From NCBI GenBank assembly GCA_003501665.1, contig DNOQ01000328.1, forward strand, positions 1-11,080: a stretch of 11,080 bases of DNA, written 5' to 3'. This stretch comes from Bacteroidales bacterium (lineage in GTDB: Bacteria > Bacteroidota > Bacteroidia > Bacteroidales > VadinHA17). Below are positions 7,659-11,080 of the stretch, in pieces (positions within the stretch are counted from its first letter, which is position 1; every line of letters begins with the position of its first letter). Position numbers and translations under genes: made by a program. The notes below the pieces were generated by a model, which saw only the letters and a program-made list of their open reading frames with translations, ran no database searches and was not told the origin of the DNA.

Positions 7659-7697
7659 GACCTGTATTTAATCGGATAACAGTGTTAAAGTATTTAT

Positions 7698-7719
7698 AGT
7701 ACTTAAAGTACTTTGAGTT
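7698..7719. repeat. AT-rich TTAAAGT-type repeat, left of the methyltransferase gene
   Basis: This stretch reads AGTACTTAAAGTACTTTGAG and two more T. The 12-base core AGTACTTAAAGT recurs at 8533-8544 and 8576-8587, on the other side of the methyltransferase gene. Related TTAAAGT words occur at 7419-7425 and 7685-7691. It is non-coding and of unknown role. Confidence 0.55.
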
Positions 7720-7755
7720 ATTAGAGTTTTGTCGAGTGATGAAATTATTATATTA

Positions 7756-8502
7756 TCATGATCTGGTACAGGTTACAATAAATTCTTTTGAGTTGTTGCT
7801 CAGTTCATTGCCATGATAATCACCCATTAACCGGTATGTCTCAAATTTTGATCTTTCAACCAGATGCTCGAGTTCGTATCTGAAAAAATACCTTAATGGT
7901 ACTTTCCATTCCTCACTTTTTCGCATACTATCCTCATCCCATTCAATTTTGAAAGTAATATTTATTGTCTGATTTATCAGATCGGGCTTTGTCGTAACTA
8001 TGCGCTTTATTCTTTTACCGGGTTCATATTCACCTTCAAAATCAACAATATTATTCAGCCCTTTTATAAGCTGATTCAGGTCAGGAATGAAAGTATCAAA
8101 AATGAATCTGCCGTTTTGATTCAGATGATCATAAACATTATTAATGGCTCTTAACTGGTCTCCCTTATCCTCTATATGCATTATTACACGAAAAGGAGCA
8201 ATTATCAGATCGAACTTAAAATCAAACCTGAAATCCATGATATTCTGAACAGAAACCCGGAAATGCTGATCGGGACTGATTTTACTTTTAAGGAACTTCA
8301 GCATTGATTCACTTATATCTATACCGTAAATGTCAGCACCGAGGTTCAGGGCATTGGTAAATAATCTTCCCGTTCCTGAGCCTGCCTCAAGTATTTTCCC
8401 ATTCGTGCGACCAGCTTCATCAAGAAAAAAATCAAGATCAATATGATCCCTCATCTGATGGTAAATGAGATCATAGAATCTGGCAAAAGTGTCGGGGTAC
8501 AT
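7756..8502 (-). CDS. Class I SAM-dependent methyltransferase
   Basis: The 248-residue protein has a Rossmann-type methyltransferase domain. Motif I is KILEAGSGTGRL (36-47), with the Gly-rich loop that binds S-adenosylmethionine. Motif II is IYGIDIS (58-64), where Asp62 should bind the ribose. FDLIIAPFRVIMHIED (97-112) matches the strand-and-helix region after it, and GRFIFDTFIPD (131-141) is the later core strand. The start MYPDTFARFYDLIYHQM is the YD-type helix common in these enzymes. The C-terminal third (about 150-245) is a beta-rich cap ending YRLMGDYHGNELSNNSKEF, which probably sets substrate choice. Small molecules are likely targets, but the substrate cannot be named. The gene stands alone: 422 bases to hcp and 190 to the antiporter, with related AT-rich repeats on both sides, so its transfer history is worth checking. 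Confidence 0.88.
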   Translation of the reverse strand: MYPDTFARFYDLIYHQMRDHIDLDFFLDEAGRTNGKILEAGSGTGRLFTNALNLGADIYGIDISESMLKFLKSKISPDQHFRVSVQNIMDFRFDFKFDLIIAPFRVIMHIEDKGDQLRAINNVYDHLNQNGRFIFDTFIPDLNQLIKGLNNIVDFEGEYEPGKRIKRIVTTKPDLINQTINITFKIEWDEDSMRKSEEWKVPLRYFFRYELEHLVERSKFETYRLMGDYHGNELSNNSKEFIVTCTRS

Positions 8503-8532
8503 ATCAATTAATTTATCAATTAGTAAGTGATC

Positions 8533-8588
8533 AGTACTTAAAGTAAGTTAAAGTTTGAAGTAAGTTAAAGTTTGAAGTACTTAAAGTT
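8533..8588. repeat. 17-base tandem repeat with TTAAAGT motifs, upstream of the methyltransferase gene
   Basis: AAGTAAGTTAAAGTTTG occurs twice in exact tandem (8541-8557 and 8558-8574), followed by a variant copy (8575-8588). The array is bordered at both ends by AGTACTTAAAGT (8533-8544 and 8576-8587). It sits 31 bases before the methyltransferase start, where its promoter would be expected, so it may affect expression or be a slippage-prone spacer. The rest of the gap 8503-8692 is AT-rich with no further feature that I can support. Confidence 0.7.
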
Positions 8589-8692
8589 ATAGAGGGATCT
8601 GTGAAAATATTCTTATTCTTTCCATATTCATCTATTTACTTAATTGCCTGGGGTATTTTGATGAAAAATACCATTATTATGACCTTGTAATA

Positions 8693-9622
8693 TCACTGTA
8701 CTGCAATCTTGATGATAAATAAAATATAAAGGCAGATAAACATTAGTCCTTCCCAGACAGATATTGTTTTGTCCTGTGTCAAAAGATAGAAAAGAAGTCC
8801 GCATGCCGCCATTACGGGTAATGAAAAGCTTACCAGACTGGCCGGAACCTCTATTACTCCCAGGGCAGAGGTCAGGGGGGGTATGACCAGGGTATTGAAA
8901 ATACAACTGCCCAGTACATTTCCCAGTGCCATTTCCGCTTTTCCTCTTCTGATTGCTGAAATATTAACGGCAAGTTCCGGCAGGGTTGTTCCAAGTGAAA
9001 GGAGTGTAAGAGCTATTATTGCATTCGAAATGTTTAATGCGGCCGCTATTTTTACCAGAGAAGTGATAGTATAATCTGCACCGAAATAAATTCCAACGCA
9101 ACTTGCTATAAAAAGAGCGAGGTATTTAAAAGGGAATGGGCTGTCACTACTTACCCTGGTTTTATTTAACAGGGCATCGCCTCTGATCAGGTAAATACTG
9201 TAAATTATAAAAATTATAAAACCTGTAAAAGCTTCGTGAAACATGATGTTTCCATCGAAGGCGATGATGCAGAAGTACACAAAGCTGCCAATCAGGAAAT
9301 GAAGATCGACATAAATATAATTACTGCTGAGGATTATTTTCTTTTTATTCAGAACAACCGCCAGTCCTGTAACCAGAAGAATATTGGAAATGTTGGCTCC
9401 CATCAGGTTGCCGGCCAGAATTTCGGAAATTCCTCTGTTTACAGAGAATAAACCTGATATCAGTTCCGGTAATGAGGTACCTATACCAACAATAAAAATC
9501 CCTATAACGAAGGGAGGGAGTTTCAGATAACTGCCGATCATTTCTGCAGAATTGGTCAGGAATTTTGCAGAAGCCAGCAGCAGAAGAAGTGCCAGTATAA
9601 AAATCAGCAAAGTAATTGCCAT
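8693..9622 (-). CDS. Calcium/sodium antiporter, CaCA family (YrbG-like)
   Basis: This is an inner-membrane cation exchanger of the Ca2+:cation antiporter superfamily, expected to move Ca2+ or a related cation against Na+ or H+. The 309 residues are almost wholly hydrophobic, with about ten membrane segments. Both internal alpha repeats are present: VGIGTSLPEL with acidic Glu53 plus GNLMGANISN (71-80), and LSLGTTLPEL with Glu216 plus GNVLGSCIFN (234-243). A hydrophilic loop at about 147-165 separates the two inverted halves. Length and both acidic ion-binding residues fit the YrbG/NCX_Mj type, so the protein looks functional. It starts with ATG at 9620-9622. A GGAGG lies 31 bases upstream, too far to serve this ATG directly. 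It follows the GNAT gene by 68 bases on the same strand. The ion is inferred from family. Confidence 0.93.
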   Translation of the reverse strand: MAITLLIFILALLLLLASAKFLTNSAEMIGSYLKLPPFVIGIFIVGIGTSLPELISGLFSVNRGISEILAGNLMGANISNILLVTGLAVVLNKKKIILSSNYIYVDLHFLIGSFVYFCIIAFDGNIMFHEAFTGFIIFIIYSIYLIRGDALLNKTRVSSDSPFPFKYLALFIASCVGIYFGADYTITSLVKIAAALNISNAIIALTLLSLGTTLPELAVNISAIRRGKAEMALGNVLGSCIFNTLVIPPLTSALGVIEVPASLVSFSLPVMAACGLLFYLLTQDKTISVWEGLMFICLYILFIIKIAVQ

Positions 9623-9690
9623 TGGTTCATTCTTTTTGTATCTTATTTGAATTCCTCCAATTTTTTATACTTTATCATGGTATTAAAAAC

Positions 9691-10179
9691 TCATTCCGTA
9701 AAATTAAACTTTTTATCAGTTTTTCTTTTCATGATGGCATTATGATCGAAACTGCAATTTAGCCATTCTTCGTCGATCTCTGCTCCCAGTTTTGAATACA
9801 TTTCAATTGCTGGTTTATTCCAGCTGAGTACCTGCCACCTTAATCTTTTGCAATTCTCCTGCCGGGCTGTTTGAAAAATCTTATTCATTAATGCGGAACC
9901 TATCTTATTCTTTCTGTATGATTCTTTCACATAAATATCATCCAGATAAAGAGATTTTCCTACCCATGTATAATAAGCAAAGAACCAGAGAGCCATACCG
10001 ATTATCTCTTCAGACTCAGTTTCGGCTACAAAACATCTGAACAGATCTTTTTCCTGCTTCATCTGTTCAACCGTGTTGGTTACTTTTTCAGGAGATTTTT
10101 CAAATGTGGCCAGTTCCTTTATCAGTGAAAGGATAACGGGAAAATCTTCCTCTGTCGCTTCTCTGATGATATAATTCAT
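9691..10179 (-). CDS. GNAT-family N-acetyltransferase, spermidine/diamine acetyltransferase-like
   Basis: This protein transfers acetyl from acetyl-CoA to an amine. At 162 residues it is a single GNAT domain. MNYIIREATEEDFPVILSLI is the standard first strand and helix. YTWVGKSLYLDDIYVKESYR (70-89) and LRWQVLSWNKPAIEMYSKLG (113-132) are the blocks that characterise the SSAT (spermine/spermidine acetyltransferase) branch. In the acetyl-CoA loop the usual R/Q-x-x-G-x-G/A reads R89-K-N-K92-I-G94, so the first glycine is lysine. This may be tolerated, but it is unusual. The substrate is not certain; polyamines, thialysine or other small amines are all possible for this branch. It is the first minus-strand gene after the divergent gap and may be cotranscribed with the antiporter 68 bases on. 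Confidence 0.88.
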   Translation of the reverse strand: MNYIIREATEEDFPVILSLIKELATFEKSPEKVTNTVEQMKQEKDLFRCFVAETESEEIIGMALWFFAYYTWVGKSLYLDDIYVKESYRKNKIGSALMNKIFQTARQENCKRLRWQVLSWNKPAIEMYSKLGAEIDEEWLNCSFDHNAIMKRKTDKKFNFTE

Positions 10180-10255
10180 TGCTTATCAAGTATTAAAATT
10201 TATCTGATATTTATAAATACTCATAATTTATTGTATTCCCTTGTATTATTTGGTG

Positions 10256-10275
10256 ATCCCGATAGCTGTCAGGAT
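10256..10275. repeat. Imperfect 20-base palindrome in the divergent gap
   Basis: ATCCCGATAGCTGTCAGGAT pairs with itself except for one C/A mismatch and one G-T wobble. It lies between the GNAT gene and the ATP-grasp gene. It is too short of T-rich tail to be a clear terminator, and could be an operator or a degenerate extragenic palindrome. The rest of the gap (10180-10402) is AT-rich; beyond this and the dyad at 10371-10389 I see nothing. Confidence 0.5.
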
Positions 10276-10370
10276 AACAAAGGTTTCACAAAGTATATGA
10301 ATTATAAAAATTAAAATAAGTTTTCCACTTTTTTTCAACTCTTTTCATTTCCTGTTTTCTATTTAAAACA

Positions 10371-10389
10371 TTTACGTTAGTTTCGTAAA
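10371..10389 (+). promoter_or_regulatory. Dyad overlapping a possible -7 box of the ATP-grasp gene
   Basis: TTTACG and CGTAAA form a perfect six-base inverted pair separated by seven bases, centred about 23 bases before the GTG start. Within it TAGTTTCG (10378-10385) differs from the Bacteroidota -7 consensus TAnnTTTG at one defined position. This arrangement would fit a repressor site over a promoter, but both parts are short and AT-rich, so chance is a real alternative. Confidence 0.3.
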
Positions 10390-10402
10390 AAAACAACTTT
10401 TT

Positions 10403-11080
10403 GTGAAAGTTCTTGTACTATACAATCTTGATCCCGCATGGGATATCAGTGAAATCAACGATGTCCGAAACTCAGCAAAAGTTCTGTTTGAATCAATAAA
10501 AGAAGAAGGGATTGATTCCTGTCTTGAAGAACTGAATGACCCTGATCTGGCATTAATCCTGGAAAGATACAATGCGGGCGATACCATCATTTTTAATCTT
10601 TGTGAAGCCCTGCCGGGTATACCTTACAGTGAAAAGAGAGTGCTCGAAATAATTGAAAATTTCGGATTCACTTATACAGGAAATGTGCCGGAAGTGATAG
10701 AGATGAGCTATGACAAGCAAAAGGTAAAAGAAGTGCTTCGTTCGTTTGGTGTCAGAGTTCCTTTTGGAAAAGTCCTATCACCTGGAGAAGCTCACGGCTG
10801 GGATATTTTCCCTGCCATTGTAAAACCTGCACGTGAACACTGTAGTCTTACAATAACTGAAAAGTCGGTGGTTTTTGACATAAATTCATTGCAGGATCAG
10901 ATTCTGGTGGTAAACAACGAATTAAAACAACCTGCTCTGGTCGAGGATTTTATTGACGGACGTGAATTCCATGTTTCGATTTGGAACAATGATCCCCCCG
11001 AAATATTACCGCCGGCTGAGATGGATTTCTCGGCATTCAGTGATGCCCGGAAAAGAGTTTGTACCTACGACTCGAAATTT
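10403..11080 (+). CDS. ATP-grasp protein, D-alanine-D-alanine-ligase-like, 5' part
   Basis: This frame is open from a GTG at 10403-10405 to the window end (226 codons, 3' part missing). GTG is chosen because it places the first beta strand (KVLVLYNLDPAWD) at the N terminus; no ATG lies between the upstream stop (10364-10366) and it. The order of blocks matches D-Ala-D-Ala ligases: IIFNLCEALPGIPYSEKRVL (62-81), YTGN then MSYDKQKVKEVLRSFGVRVP (91-120), the ATP-binding strand FPAIVKPARE (136-145), and ALVEDFIDGREFHVSI (178-193). Two points are unlike true Ddl enzymes: the N-terminal GG-x-S-x-EH motif is absent, and the glycine/serine loop after KPxxE reads HCSLT instead of GSSVG. So I call it an ATP-grasp carboxylate-amine ligase of unknown substrate. 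It is divergent from the GNAT gene, with a 223-base gap between them. Confidence 0.85.
   Translation, partial: MKVLVLYNLDPAWDISEINDVRNSAKVLFESIKEEGIDSCLEELNDPDLALILERYNAGDTIIFNLCEALPGIPYSEKRVLEIIENFGFTYTGNVPEVIEMSYDKQKVKEVLRSFGVRVPFGKVLSPGEAHGWDIFPAIVKPAREHCSLTITEKSVVFDINSLQDQILVVNNELKQPALVEDFIDGREFHVSIWNNDPPEILPPAEMDFSAFSDARKRVCTYDSKF

Larger units (their letters stand above)
7428..7684. repeat. MITE/REP-like element of nested inverted repeats and hairpins
   Basis: This non-coding stretch fills most of the gap between the methyltransferase gene and hcp. Its outer ends (7428-7446 and 7666-7684) are imperfect inverted copies, best at TCCGACTAAAT against ATTTAATCGGA. It is flanked on both sides by TTAAAGTAT (7419-7427 and 7685-7693). 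Inside are a perfect 12-base inverted pair (ATTAAATACAGG at 7483-7494; CCTGTATTTAAT at 7661-7672) and, nested within it, a perfect 14-base pair (ATTTCTACAAACAG at 7531-7544; complement at 7612-7625). Next to these arms are short GC hairpins. No open frame of note lies within it. I infer a small mobile or formerly mobile repeat, probably multi-copy in this genome, but copy number cannot be seen from one window. Confidence 0.65.

Noticed and set aside
7483..7672. A CRISPR array
   Set aside because: The repeated words are in inverted rather than direct orientation, the spacing is irregular, and there are no unique spacers of even size or cas genes.
8640..8906. An 88-codon minus-strand frame overlapping the 3' end of the antiporter
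   Set aside because: It is out of frame with an intact antiporter whose second alpha repeat and C-terminal helices are normal, so it is not a frameshifted remnant. Its own translation has no recognisable content.
9654..9658. GGAGG (minus strand) as the Shine-Dalgarno of the antiporter
   Set aside because: It is 31 bases from the ATG; closer in-frame starts would have to be ATT or ATA, which is not convincing.
10372..10590. A 72-codon minus-strand open frame at the right edge
   Set aside because: It lies opposite the ATP-grasp gene, whose plus-strand frame is open for 226 codons with recognisable motifs; the minus frame has none.

Overview
The window looks like chromosome of a member of the Bacteroidota, probably an anaerobic or microaerophilic relative of the Bacteroidales/Marinilabiliales. 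The signs are moderately low GC, weak or absent Shine-Dalgarno sequences, a TAnnTTTG-type -7 box in front of hcp, a class I (anaerobe-type) hybrid cluster protein, and Bacteroidota-like versions of HflK/HflC, the M48 lipoprotein protease and the CNNM/CBS protein. The taxonomic call is inference from protein style; no rRNA or marker gene is present.

Layout. Ten genes in a row lie on the minus strand, so they are transcribed from high to low coordinates. In that order they are: GNAT acetyltransferase (9691-10179), CaCA-type cation antiporter (8693-9622), SAM methyltransferase (7756-8502), hybrid cluster protein hcp (5696-7333), Bcp/PrxQ peroxiredoxin (5107-5577), CNNM/CBS/CorC_HlyC membrane protein (3758-5032), M48 metalloprotease lipoprotein (2185-3651), hflK (1194-2168), hflC (238-1182) and the start of an exported amidohydrolase (1-178). 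One gene diverges on the plus strand at the right edge: a D-Ala-D-Ala-ligase-like ATP-grasp protein (10403 to beyond the window), which begins with GTG and is cut by the window end.

How the genes work together. M48 protease, HflK and HflC are separated by only 16 and 11 bases and form a convincing envelope-proteostasis operon: a lipoprotein zinc protease plus the two SPFH proteins that surround FtsH. Hcp and the peroxiredoxin, in tandem, point to defence against NO/hydroxylamine and peroxide. The CNNM protein and the antiporter are both ion-transport proteins but are not close enough to be called one unit. The remaining genes look like ordinary housekeeping or accessory singletons.

Non-coding DNA. 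The largest gap, 7334-7755, carries the hcp promoter and then a striking cluster of inverted repeats and small GC-rich hairpins (7428-7684). It has imperfect terminal inverted repeats and is flanked by a 9-base direct repeat, so it resembles a MITE or REP-type element. AT-rich TTAAAGT-type repeats lie on both sides of the methyltransferase gene. The 223-base divergent gap at 10180-10402 holds two small dyads. I found no complete IS, CRISPR array, tRNA or rRNA. Apart from the repeat element, nothing here clearly amounts to an undescribed multi-gene system.
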